From Antedon mediterranea (lineage: Eukaryota; Echinodermata; Crinoidea; Comatulida; Antedonidae), in NCBI RefSeq assembly GCF_964355755.1, contig NC_092677.1, positions 20,184,101 through 20,248,100 of the forward strand: 64,000 nucleotides of DNA, in the 5' to 3' direction. The notes below the pieces were generated by a model. That model made no database searches and had not been told where the DNA came from. It worked only from the letters and a program-made list of their open reading frames with translations. The translations under genes were made by a program, and so were the position numbers. The first letter of the stretch is position 1. The number at the start of each line of letters is the position of its first letter. Shown in pieces: positions 47,859-63,233 of this stretch.

Positions 47859-48206
47859 TATTGTGCTAACATCATCTTATACAGCCAGAGTAACTAGTTA
47901 TGTCAAAAAATAAAAGGGTCGAAATTTCGATTTTTTTCCAAAAAATCCTAATGTTCCCCGCAGGAAAATTTTTAGAAAAATGACCAAAATTTCCAGCTTT
48001 TAAAATTCAATAATTTGACTATAATATTGCCATTTATGCACATATGTTGTGTAAACATCAACTTATAGTAACTAGTTATGTAAAAAAACAAGGCCAACAA
48101 CAATAAGTTGCGTGCGCTCACAAATTTAGGGTCTAAATTTGGAAATTTTTCGAAAATTTCCTCGAGGGGGACAATAAGATTTTTTTTCGAAAAATGGCGA
48201 AAATTT
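47859..48206 (+). repeat. Family A satellite, forward, second copy of 40870-41220
   Basis: A nearly exact copy of the last 350 bp of the forward array, including the AACAATAAGTTGCGTGCG insert and the AAAATTT/ACTCTCTCTCGCT junction (offset 6986 bp). It marks the start of the second copy of the large tandem duplication. Confidence 0.93.
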
Positions 48207-51457
<3,251 letters not shown>

Positions 51458-52870
51458 CTTCACACAAAAACATCAATGTGCACAAAAGAGCTTAATATGG
51501 TATTTAATAGCTTAATATCGTATTTAAAAACGTTTTTAGACCATTTTGAGCATTTCGACAAACTTTTTCACAAAAAACATCAAAGTGTACAGAATAGCTT
51601 TAAATCGCATTTGGAGACGTTTTAGACCATTTTGTGGTTTTCGAAAAAACTTGTTAATACCAAAGAGTTAAGAATAGCTTCAAATCGCATTTGGAGACGT
51701 TTTAGACCCTTTTGTCCATTTCGATGAAACTTGGTTACATAAAAACATCAAAGTGCTTAAAATCACATTATAAACCCGTTTATACGATTTTTGAGCATTT
51801 CGTTAAAACTTTTCACACAAAAACATCAAAGTGCACAAAATAGCTTAATATCGTATTTAAAAACGTTTCATACCATTTTGAGCATTTCGACAAAAAATTT
51901 TCAGACAAAACATCATAGTGTACAAAATAGCTTCAAATCGCATTTGGAGACGTTTTAGAAAATTTTGTGATTTTCGAAAAAACTTGTTAACATAAAAACA
52001 CCAAAGTGCTAAGAATAGCTTCCAATCGCATTTGGAGACGTTTTAGACCATTTTGTGCATTTCGATGAAACTTGGTTACATAAAAACATCAAAGTGCTTA
52101 AAATCACATTATAAACCCTTTTATACGATTTTTGAGCATTTCGTTAAAACTTTTCACACAAAAACATCAAAGTGCACAAAATAGCTTAATATCGTATTTA
52201 ACAACTTTTCAGACCATTTTGAGCATTTCGACGAAAAAATTTCAGACAAAACATCATAGTGTACAAAATAGCTTCAAATCGCATTTGGAGACGTTTTAGA
52301 CAATTTTCTGATTTTCGAAAAAACTTGTTAACATAAAAATACCAAAGTGCTAAGAATAGCTTCCAATCGCATTTGGAGACGTTTTAGACCATTTTGTGAT
52401 TTTCGATGAAACTTTGTTACACAAAAACATCAAAGTGCTTAAAATCAAAATAGAAACTGTTTTAGACCATTTTGAGCATTTCGATAAAATTTTACACACA
52501 AAAACATCAAAGTGCACAAAATAGCTTAATATGGTATTTAAAAACGTTTTAGACCATTTTGAGCATTTCGAAAAAACTTTTTTACACAAACTTTAAATTG
52601 TACACAATAGCTTCAAATCGCATTAGAAACCGTTTTAGACCATTTTGAGAATTTCGATAAAACTTTTCACACAAAAACATCAATGTGCACAAAAGAGCTT
52701 AATATGGTATTGAAAAACGTTTTAGACCATTTTGAGCATTTCGACAAAACTTTTTCACACAAAACATCAAAGTGTACAGAATAGCTTCAAATCGCATTTG
52801 GAGACGTTTTAGACCATTTTGTGATTTTCGAAAAAACTTGTTAACATAAAAACACCAAAGTGCTAAGAAT
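51458..52870 (+). repeat. Family B satellite block 4
   Basis: Copy of block 3 (45151-46572), differing by a few substitutions and one small deletion near 51500. The same four-monomer order is visible. The antisense open frame at 52350-52589 is the counterpart of 46045-46284 and is a satellite by-product. Confidence 0.92.
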
Positions 52871-54162
52871 AGCTACAGTGTTAACATCATCTTATAGAGC
52901 CATAGTCAAAAATAAAAAGGTATGTATGTGCATAAATGGCAATATTACAGCATAATTTTTTAATTTTAAAAAGTGGAAATTTTGGCAATTTTTCGAAAAA
53001 ATTCCTATGGTTCCAAACAGGAAAAATTTTCGCAAAAATGGCCAAATTTCAACCCTTTTATTTTTTGACATAACTAGTTACTATGGCTCTATATGATGAT
53101 GTTAACACAATATATGTGCATAAATGGCAATATTATAGTCTATTTATTGAATTTTAAAAGGTGGAAAATTTGGTCATTTTTCGAAAAAATTCCTTTGGTC
53201 CCCAACAGGAAAATTTTTCGAAAAATGGCCAAAATTTCGACCCTTTTATTTTTTTGACATAACTAGTTACTATGGCTCTATAAGATGATGTTAACACAAT
53301 ATATTTGCATAAATGGCAATATTATAGCATAATTATAGAATTTTAAAAATTAGAAATTTTGGCCCTTTTTCAAAAAAACTCCTATGGTCCTCCAGAGGGT
53401 AATTTTCGAAAATTGACAAAATTTTGACCCTTTTATTTTTTGACAAAACTAGTTACGATGGCTCTATAAGATTATGTTAACACAATATATGTCCATAAAT
53501 GGCAAAATTATAGCATAATTATAGAATTTTAAAAAGTGGAGATTTTGGCAATTTTTCGAAAACATACCTATGGTCCCCAGCAGGGAAATTTTCGAAAAAT
53601 GGCCAAATTTTGATCCTTTTATTTTTTGACATAACTAGTTACTATGGCTCTATAAGATGATGTTAGCACAATATATTTGCATAAATGGCAATATTATAGC
53701 ATAATTTTTGAATTTTAAAAATCGGAAATTTTTGCCATTTTTCGAAAACAATTCCTGTGGTCCCCAGCAGGGAAATTTTCCAAAAATGGCCAAATAATGA
53801 TCCTTTTATTTTTCACATAACTAGTTACTATGGCTCTATAAGATGATGTTAGCAGAATATATTTACATAAATGGCAATATTATAGCATAATTTTTTAATT
53901 TTAAACAATGGAAATTTTGACCATTTAAAAAAAAAAATCCTATGGTCCCCCGCAGGGAAATTTTTCGAAAAATTGCCAAATTTCGACCCTTTTATTTCTT
54001 GATATAACTAGTTACTATGGCTCTTATAAGATGATGGTAACACAATATATGCGCATAAATGGCAATATTATAGCCTAATTATAGAATTTTAAAAATTGGA
54101 AATTTTTGCCATTTTTCGAAAAAAAATTCTATGTTCCCCCGCAGAGAAATTTTCGCAAAAAT
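52871..54162 (-). repeat. Family A satellite, reverse orientation, block 2
   Basis: Begins with the same short forward piece as at 46573 (to about 52920), then reverse-oriented monomers matching 46615-47858 (offset 6305 bp, for example AGAATAGCTACAGTG at 46561 and 52866). Homology to block 1 ends near 54162, where this copy continues as normal family A. Confidence 0.92.
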
Positions 54163-54185
54163 GGCCAAACTTCAAACCTTTTATT

Positions 54186-54390
54186 AGTCGCGTGGACGCG
54201 ACTCTACAGTTCACTATGTCGGTCGGTCTGTCGGTCTGTCTGTCGGTCCAATATCACTTTGGGTTTTATCGCTTTTCTGTAATTTTTTAACTGTTTTGAT
54301 GTACAGAAAAGTTTTAAAGTACATTACTTTTTGAATGTTCATTTATTTCTGAGAGCACGCAACTTATTGTTGTTGGCCTTGTTTTTTGAC
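54186..54390. mobile_element. Small insertion with hairpin and (GTCK)n tract, family unknown
   Basis: About 205 bp of foreign sequence between CCTTTTATT and TTTTTTGACATA of a reverse family A monomer. It starts with a perfect hairpin, AGTCGCG-TGGA-CGCGACT (54186-54203), followed by a degenerate GTCG/GTCT tetranucleotide tract (54218-54249), and ends GCACGCAACTTATTGTTG. Its last 40 bp recur in opposite orientation at 41097-41135 and 48081-48120 without the rest, which suggests a small element copied or retained in truncated form. No coding capacity and no clear target-site duplication. Confidence 0.65.
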
Positions 54391-55569
54391 ATAAAGAGTT
54401 ACTATGGCTCTATAAGATGATGTTAACACAATATATGTGCATAAATGGCAATATTATAGCCTAATTATAGAATTTAAAAAGGTGGAAATTTTGGTCGTTT
54501 TCGAAAAAAATCGTATGGTCCCCCGCAGGGAAATTGTCGCAAAAATGGCGAAATTTCAAAACTTTTATTTTTTGACATCACTAGTTACTATGGCTCTATA
54601 AGTAGATATTTACACAACATATGTGTATAAATGGCAATAATATAGTCTAATTATTGAATTTTAAAAGGTGGAACTTCTGGTCATTTTGCGAAAAAATTCC
54701 TGTGGTCCCCCGTAGAAAAATTTTCGAAAAATAGCAAAATTTCGACCCGTTTATTTTTTGACATAACTAGTTACTCTGGCTGTATAAGATGATGTTAGCA
54801 CAATATATTTGCATAAATGGCAATATTATAGCATAATTTTTGAATTTTAAACAATGGAAATTTTTACCATTTTTCAAAAAAAAATCCTTTGGTCCCCCCA
54901 AATATCTGTATAAATGGCAATATTATAGCATAATTATTTAATTTTAAAAAGTGGAAAATGCTTCCACTTTTCGACCCTTTTATATGTTGACATAAGTAGT
55001 TGCTCTGGCTCTATAAGATGATGTTAGCACAATATATGTGCATAAATGGCAATACTATAGCCTAATTCTAGAATTTAAAAAATTTGAAATTTTGGCCCTA
55101 TTTCGAAAAAAAATCCTATGGTCCCCCAGAGGGAAATTTTAAAAAATTGGCAAAATTTTGATCCTTTTACTTTTTGACATAACTAGTTACGATGGCTCTA
55201 TAAGATGATGTTAACACAATATATGTCCATAAATGGCAATATTATAGCATAATTATTTAATTTAAAATATTGGAAAATTTTTGCCATTTTCGACCCTTTT
55301 ATATTTTGACATAAGTAGTTGCTATGGCTCTATAAGATGATGTTAGCACAATATATGTGCATAAATGGCAATAATACAGCATAATTTTTGAATTTTAAAA
55401 AGGGGAAATTTTTGTCATTTTTCGAAAAAATTCCTATGGTCCCCTCCCCCCCAAAGGAAATCTTCGCAAAAATGGCCAAATTTTAACCATTTTATTTTTT
55501 GACATAACTATTTACTGTGGCTCTATAAGATGATGTTAACATAATATATTTGCATAAATGCCAATATTA
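54349..55569 (-). repeat. Long inverted repeat, right arm
   Basis: Reverse-complement counterpart of 39970-41135, sharing its private deletion junction, stem-less monomer and insert end. The arms are separated by about 13.2 kb that holds two copies of satellite, family B and inverted A. Confidence 0.85.
54391..55569 (-). repeat. Family A satellite, reverse orientation, block 3
   Basis: About six to seven reverse monomers forming the right arm of the long inverted repeat (with 54349-54390). It includes the private junction GGTCCCCCCAAATATCTG (54891-54908) and a stem-less monomer near 54952. One loop has expanded to CCCCTCCCCCCC near 55441. It ends at CAATATTA, joined to CTCTCTCTCGCTG. Confidence 0.92.
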
Positions 55570-58500
55570 CTCTCTCTCGCTGATCTATCTCTCTCTCGCT
55601 GATCTATATCTCTCTCTCTCTCTCGCTGATCTATCTCTCTCTCGCTGATCTATCTCTCTCTCGGTGATCTATCTCTCTCTCGCTGATCTATCTCCCTCTC
55701 GCTGATCTATCTCTCTCTCGCTCATCTATCTCTCTATCGCTGATCTATCTCTCTCTCGCTGATCTATCTCTCTCTCGCTGATCTATCTCTCTCTCGCTGA
55801 TCTATCTCTCTCTCTCTCTCGCTGATCTATCTCTCTTTCGCTGATCTATCTCTCTCTCGCTGATCTATATCTCTCTCGCTGATCTATCTCTCTCGCTGAT
55901 CTATCTCTCTCGCTGATCTATCTCTCTCTCGCTGATCTATCTATCTCTCTCTCGCTGATTTATCTATCTCTCTCTCGCTGATATATCTCTCTCTCGCTGA
56001 TCTATCTCTCTCTCGCTGATCTATCTCTCTCTCGCTGAACTATCTCTCTCTCGCTGATCTATCTCTCTCTCGCTGATCTATCTCTCTCTCTCGCTGATCT
56101 ATCTCTCTCTCTCACTTATCTATCTCTCTCTCTCTCTTGCCGATCTATCTATCTCTTTCTCGCTGATCTATCTATCTCTCTCTCGCTGATCTATCTATCT
56201 CTCTCTCGCTGATCTATCTATCTCTCTCTCGCTGATCTATCTATCTCTCTCTCTCGCTCATCTATCTATCTCTCTCTCGCTTATCTATCTCTCTCGCTGA
56301 TCTATCTATCTCTCTCTCGCTGATCTATCTATCTCTCTCTCTCGCTGATCTATCTCTCTCTCGCTGATCTATCTCTCTCTCGTTGATCTATCTCTGTCTC
56401 GCTGATCTATCTCTCTCTCTCGCTGATCTATCTCTCTCTCGCTGATCTATCTCTCTCGCTGATCTATCTATCTCGCTGATCTATCTCTCTCTCGCTGATC
56501 TATCTCTCTCTCTCGCTGATCTATCTCTCTCTCTCTCTCGCTGATCTATCTCCCTCTCGCTGATCTATCTCTCTCTCGCTGATCTATCTCTCTCTCGGTG
56601 ATCTATCTCTCTCTCGCTGATCTATCTCTCTCTCTCGCTGATCTATCTCTCTCTCTCGCTGATCTATTTCTCTCTCTCTCTGATCTATCTCCCTTTCGCT
56701 GATCTATCTCTCTCTCGCTAATCTATCTCTCTCTCGCTGATCTATCTCTCTCTTGCTGATCTATCTCTCTCTTTCTCGCTTATCTATCTCTCTCTCTCGC
56801 TGATCTATCTCTCTCTCGCTGATCTATCTCTCTCTCGCTGATCTATATCTCTCTCGCTGAACTATCTCTCTCGCTGATCTATCTCTCTCTCGCTGATCTA
56901 TCTCTCTCTCGCTGATCTATCTCTCTCTCTCTCTCGCTTATCTGTCTCTCTCTCTCTCTCTCTCGCCGATCTATCTATCTCTCTGTCGCTGATCTATCTA
57001 TCTCTCTCTCGCTGATCTATCTATCTCTCTCTCGCTGATCTATCTATCTCTCTCTCGCTCATCTATCTCTCTCTCGCTCATCTATCTCTCTCTCGCTCAT
57101 CTATCTATCTCTCTCTCGCTAATCTATCTCTCTCTCGCTGATCTATCTATCTCTCTCTCGCTGATCTATCTCTCTCTCGCTGATCTATCTCTCTCTCGTT
57201 GATCTATCTCTCTCTCGCTGATCTATCTCTCTCTCTCGCTGATCTATCTCTCTCTCGCTGATCTATCTCTCTCGCTGATCTATCTCTCTCTCGCTGATCT
57301 ATCTCTCTCTCGCTGATCTATATCTCTCTCTCTCGCTGATCTATCTCTCTCTCGCTGATCTATCTCTCTCTCGCTGATCTCTCTCTCTCTCGCTGATCTA
57401 TCTCTCTCTCTCACTGATCTATCTCTCTCTCTCGCTGATCTATCTCTCTCTCTCGCTGATCTATCTCTCTCTCGCTGATCTATCTATCTCTCTCTCGCTG
57501 ATCTATCTCTCTCTCTCGCTGATCATTCTAGCTCTCTCTCTCTCTCGCTGATCTATCTATCTCTCTCTCGCTGATCTATCTCTCTCTCTCGCTGATCATT
57601 CTAGCTCTCTCTCTCTCTCGCTGATCTATCTATCTCTCTCTCGCTGATCTATCTATCTCTCTCTCTCGCTGATCTATCTATCTCTCTCTCCCTGATCTCT
57701 CTATCTCTCATTCATTGATCTATCTCTCTCTCTCTCGCTAATCTATATATCTCTCTCTCGCTGATCTATCTCTCTCTCGCTGATTTATCTATCTCTCTCT
57801 CGCTGATCTATCTCTATCTCTCTCTCGCTGAACTATCTATCTCTCTCTCGCTGATCTATCTCTCTCTCTCTCTCTCGCTGATCTATCTCTCTCTCTCGCT
57901 GATCTATCTCTCCCTCGCTGATCTATCTCTCTCTTGCTGATCTATCTCTCTCTCGCTGATCTATCTCTCTCTCTCTCTCTCTCGCTGATCTATCTCTCTC
58001 TCGCTGATCTATCTCTCTCTCGCTGATCTATCTCTCTCTCGGTGATCTATCTCTCTCTCGCTGATCTATCTCTCTCTCTCGCTGATCTATCTCTCTCTCT
58101 CGCTGATCTATCTCTCTCTCTCGCTGATCTATTTCTCTCTCTCTCTGATCTATCTCCCCTTCGCTGATCTATCTCTCTCTCGCTAATCTATCTCTCTCTC
58201 GCTGATCTATCTCTCTCTAGCTGATCTATCTCTCTCTCTCTCGCTTATCTATCTCTCTCTCTCGCTGATCTATCTCTCTCTCGCTGATCTATCTCTCTCT
58301 CGCTGATCTATATCTCTCTCGCTGAACTATCTCTCTCGCTGATCTATCTCTCTCTCGCTGATCTATCTCTCTCTCTCTCTCTCTTATCTGTCTCTCTCTC
58401 TCTCTCTCTCTCACCGATCTATCTATCTCTCTGTCGCTGATCTATCTATCTCTCTCTCGCTGATCTATCTATCTCTCTCTCGCTGATCTATCTATCTCTC

Positions 58501-61500
58501 TCTCGCTGATCTATCTATCTCTCTCTCGCTCATCTATCTCTCTCTCGCTCATCTATCTATCTCTCTCTCGCTAATCTATCTCTCTCTCGCTGATCTATCT
58601 ATCTCTCTCTCGCTGATCTATCTCTCTCTCGCTGATCTATCTCTCTCTCGTTGATCTATCTCTCTCTCGCTGATCTATCTCTCTCTCTCGCTGATCTATC
58701 TCTCTCTCGCTGATCTATCTCTCTCGCTGATCTATCTCTCTCTCGCTGATCTATCTCTCTCTCTCGCTGATCTATATCTCTCTCTCTCGCTGATCTATCT
58801 CTCTCTCGCTGATCTATCTCTCTCTCGCTGATCTATCTCTCTCTCGCTGATCTCTCTCTCTCTCGCTGATCTATCTCTCTCTCTCACTGATCTATCTCTC
58901 TCTCGCTGATCTATCTCTCTCTCTCTCGATTATCTGTCTCTCTCTATCTCTCTCTCTCGCCGATCTATCTATCTCTCTGTCGCTGATCTATCTATCTCTC
59001 TATCTCGCTGATCTATCTATCTCTCTCTCGCTGATCTATCTATCTCTCTCTCGCTGATCTATCTATCTCTCTCTCGCTCATCTATCTCTCTCTCTCGCTC
59101 ATCTATCTATCTCTCTCTCGCTAATCTATCTCTCTCTCGCTGATCTATCTATCTCTCTCTCGCTGATCTATCTCTCTCTCGCTGATCTATCTCTCTCTCG
59201 TTGATCTATCTCTCTCTCGCTGATCTATCTCTCTCTCTCGCTGATCTATCTCTCTCTCGCTGATCTATCTCTCTCGCTGATCTATCTCTCTCTCGCTGAT
59301 CTATCTCTCTCTCTCGCTGATCTATATCTCTCTCTCTCGCTGATCTATCTCTCTCTCGCTGATCTATCTCTCTCTCGCTGATCTATCTCTCTCTCGCTGA
59401 TCTCTCTCTCTCTCGCTGATCTATCTCTCTCTCTCACTGATCTATCTCTCTCTCTCGCTGATCTATCTCTCTCTCTCGCTGATCTATCTCTCTCTCGCTG
59501 ATCTATCTATCTCTCTCTCGCTGATCTATCTCTCTCTCTCGCTGATCTATCTAGCTCTCTCTCTCTCTCGCTGATCTATCTATCTCTCTCTCGCTGATCT
59601 ATCTATCTCTCTCTCTCGCTGATCTATCTATCTCTCTCTCCCTGATCTCTCTATCTCTCATTCATTGATCTATCTCTCTCTCTCGCTAATCTATATATCT
59701 CTCTCTCGCTGATCTATCTCTCTCTCGCTGATCTATCTATCTCTCTCTCGCTGATCTATCTCTATCTCTCTCTCGCTGATCTATCTATCTCTCTCTCGCT
59801 GATCTATCTCTCTCTCTCTCTCGCTTATCTATCTCTCTCTCTCTCGCCGATCTATCTATCTCGCTGTCGCTGATCTATCTATCTCTCTCTCGCTGATCTA
59901 TCTATCTCTCTCTCTCGCTGATCTATCTATCTCTCTCTCTCTCGCTGATCTATCTATCTCTCTCTCGCTGATCTATCTCTCTCTCGCTGATCTATCTCTC
60001 TCGCTGATCTATCTCTCTCTCGCTGATCTATCTCTCTCTCGCTGATCTATCTCTCTCGCTGATCTATCTCTCTCTCGCTGATCTATCTATCTCTCTCTCG
60101 CTGATCTATCTATCTTTCTCTCGCTGATCTATCTCTCTCTCGCTGAACTATCTCTCTCTCTCGCTGATCTATCTCTCTCTCTCGCTGATCTATCTCTCTC
60201 TCGGTGATCTATCTCTCTCTCGCTGATCTATCTATCTCTCTCTCGCTGATCTATCTCTCTCTCGCTGATCTATCTCTCTCTCGTTGATCTATCTCTCTCT
60301 CGCTGATCTATCTCTCTCTCTCGCTGATCTATCTCTCTCTCGCTGATCTATCTCTCTCGCTGATCTATCTCTCTCTCGCTGATCTATCTCTCTCTCTCGC
60401 TGATCTATATCTCTCTCGCTGATCTCTCTCTCTCTCGCTGATCTATCTCTCTCTCTCACTGATCTATCTCTCTCTCGCTGATCTATCTCTCTCTCTCTCG
60501 CTTATCTGTCTCTCTCTCTCTCTCTCTCGCCGATCTATCTATCTCTCTGTCGCTGATCTATCTATCTCTCTATCTCGCTGATCTATCTATCTCTCTCTCG
60601 CTGATCTATCTATCTCTCTCTCGCTGATCTATCTATCTCTCTCTCGCTCATCTATCTCTCTCTCGCTCATCTATCTATCTCTCTCTCGCTAATCTATCTC
60701 TCTCTCGCTGATCTATCTATCTCTCTCTCGCTGATCTATCTCTCTCTCGCTGATCTATCTCTCTCTCGTTGATCTATCTCTCTCTCGCTGATCTATCTCT
60801 CTCTCTCGCTGATCTATCTCTCTCTCGCTGATCTATCTCTCTCGCTGATCTATCTCTCTCTCGCTGATCTATCTCTCTCTCTCGCTGATCTATATCTCTC
60901 TCTCTCGCTGATCTATCTCTCTCTCGCTGATCTATTTCTCTCTCGCTGATCTATCTCTCTCTCGCTGATCTCTCTCTCTCTCGCTGATCTATCTCTCTCT
61001 CTCACTGATCTATCTCTCTCTCTCGCTGATCTATCTCTCTCTCTCGCTGATCTATCTCTCTCTCGCTGATCTATCTATCTCTCTCTCGCTGATCTATCTC
61101 TCTCTCTCGCTGATCTATCTAGCTCTCTCTCTCTCTCGCTGATCTATCTATCTCTCTCTCGCTGATCTATCTATCTCTCTCTCTCGCTGATCTATCTATC
61201 TCTCTCTCCCTGATCTCTCTATCTCTCATTCATTGATCTATCTCTCTCTCTCGCTAATCTATATATCTCTCTCTCGCTGATCTATCTCTCTCTCGCTGAT
61301 CTATCTATCTCTCTCTCGCTGATCTATCTCTATCTCTCTCTCGCTGATCTATCTATCTCTCTCTCGCTGATCTATCTCTCTCTCTCTCTCGCTTATCTAT
61401 CTCTCTCTCTCTCGCCGATCTATCTATCTCGCTGTCGCTGATCTATCTATCTCTCTCTCGCTGATCTATCTATCTCTCTCTCGCTGATCTATCTATCTCT

Positions 61501-62445
61501 CTCTCTCTCGCTGATCTATCTATCTCTCTCTCGCTGATCTATCTATCTCTCTCTCGCTGATCTATCTCTCTCTCGCTGATCTATCTCTCTCGCTGATCTA
61601 TCTCTCTCTGGCTGATCTATCTCTCTGTCGCTGATTTATCTCTCTCGCTGATCTATCTCTCTCTCGCTGATCTATCTATCTCTCTCTCGCTGATCTATCT
61701 ATCTTTCTCTCGCTGATCTATCTCTCTCTCGCTGAACTATCTCTCTCTCTCGCTGATCTATCTCTCTCTCTCGCTGATCTATCTCTCTCTCTCTCGCTTA
61801 TCTATCTCTCTCTCTCTCGCCGATCTATCTATCTCGCTGTCGCTGATCTATCTATCTCTCTCTCGCTGATCTATCTATCTCTCTCTCGCTGATCTATCTA
61901 TATCTCTCTCTCTCGCTGATCTATCTATCTCTCTCTCGCTGATCTATCTATCTCTCTCTCGCTAATCTATCTCTCTCTCGCTGATCTATCTATCTCTTTC
62001 TCGCTGATCTATCTCTCTCTCGCTGAACTATCTCTCTCTCGTTGATCTATCTCTCTCTCGCTGATCTATATCTCTCTCTCGCTGATCTATCTCTCTCTCG
62101 CTGATCTATCTCTCTCTCGCTGATCTATCTCTCTCGCTGATCTATCTCTCTCTCGCTGATCTATCTCTCTCTCTCGCTGATCTATCTCTCTCTCTCTCTC
62201 TCTCTCGCTGATCTATCTCTCTCTCGCTGATCTATCTCTCTCTCGCTGATCTATCTCTCTCTCGGTGATCTATCTCTCTCTCGCTGATCTATCTCTTTCT
62301 CGCTGATCTATCTCTCTCTTGCTGATCTATCTCTCTCTCTCGCTGATCTATATCTCTCTCTCTCTCTCGCTGATCTATCTCTCTCTCGCTGATCTATATC
62401 TCTCTCGCTGATCTATCTCTCTCGCTGATCTATCTCTCTCTCGCT

Positions 62446-62448
<3 letters not shown>

Positions 62449-62484
<36 letters not shown>
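62449..62484 (+). repeat. Pure (TC)n tract in array 5
   Basis: About 36 bp of uninterrupted TC dinucleotides following CGCTGATC, where cores are missing. Confidence 0.9.
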
Positions 62485-62490
<6 letters not shown>

Positions 62491-63233
62491 TCTATCTCTC
62501 TCTCTCGCTGATCTATCTCTCTCTCGCTGATCTATCTCTCTCTCGCTGATCTATCTCTCTCGCTGATCTATCTCTCTCTCGCTGATCTATCTATCTCTCT
62601 CTCGCTGATCTATCCATCTCTCTCTCGCTGATCTATCTCTCTCTCGCTGAACTATATCTCTCTCTCGCTGATCTATCTCTCTCTCTCGCTGATCTATCTC
62701 TCTAACTCTCTCTCTCACGCCGATCTATCTATCTCGCTGTCGCTGATCTATCTATCTCTCTCTCGCTGATCTATCTATCTCTCTCTCGCTGATCTATCTA
62801 TCTCTCTCTCGCTGATCTATCTATCTCTCTCTCGCTGATCTATCTCTCTCTCGGTGATCTATCTCTCTCGCTGATCTATCTCTCTCTTGCTGATCTATCT
62901 CTATCTCGCTGATCTATCTCTCTTTGCTGATCTATCTATCTCTCTCTCGCTGATCTATCTATCTCTCTCTCTCGCTGATCTATCTATCTCTCTCTCGCTG
63001 ATCTATCTCTCTCTCGCTGAACTATCTCTCTTTCTCGCTGATCTATCTCTCTCTCTCGCTGATCTATCTCTCTCTCTCTCGCTTATCTATCTCTCTCTCT
63101 CTCGCCGATCTATCTATCTCGCTGTCGCTGATCTATCTATCTCTCTCTCGCTGATCTATCTATCTCTCTCTCGCTGATCTATCTATATCTCTCTCGCTGA
63201 TATATATCTCTCTCGCTGATCTATCTATCTCTC

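Noticed and set aside
54096-54290. Open frame of 64 codons across family A and the small insert
   Set aside because: It crosses the insertion boundary and reads the GTCG/GTCT tract as Ser/Val/Cys/Leu repeats; not a gene.
62887-63177. Open frame of 96 codons in array 5
   Set aside because: Satellite by-product with the same low-complexity composition; interrupted in neighbouring blocks.
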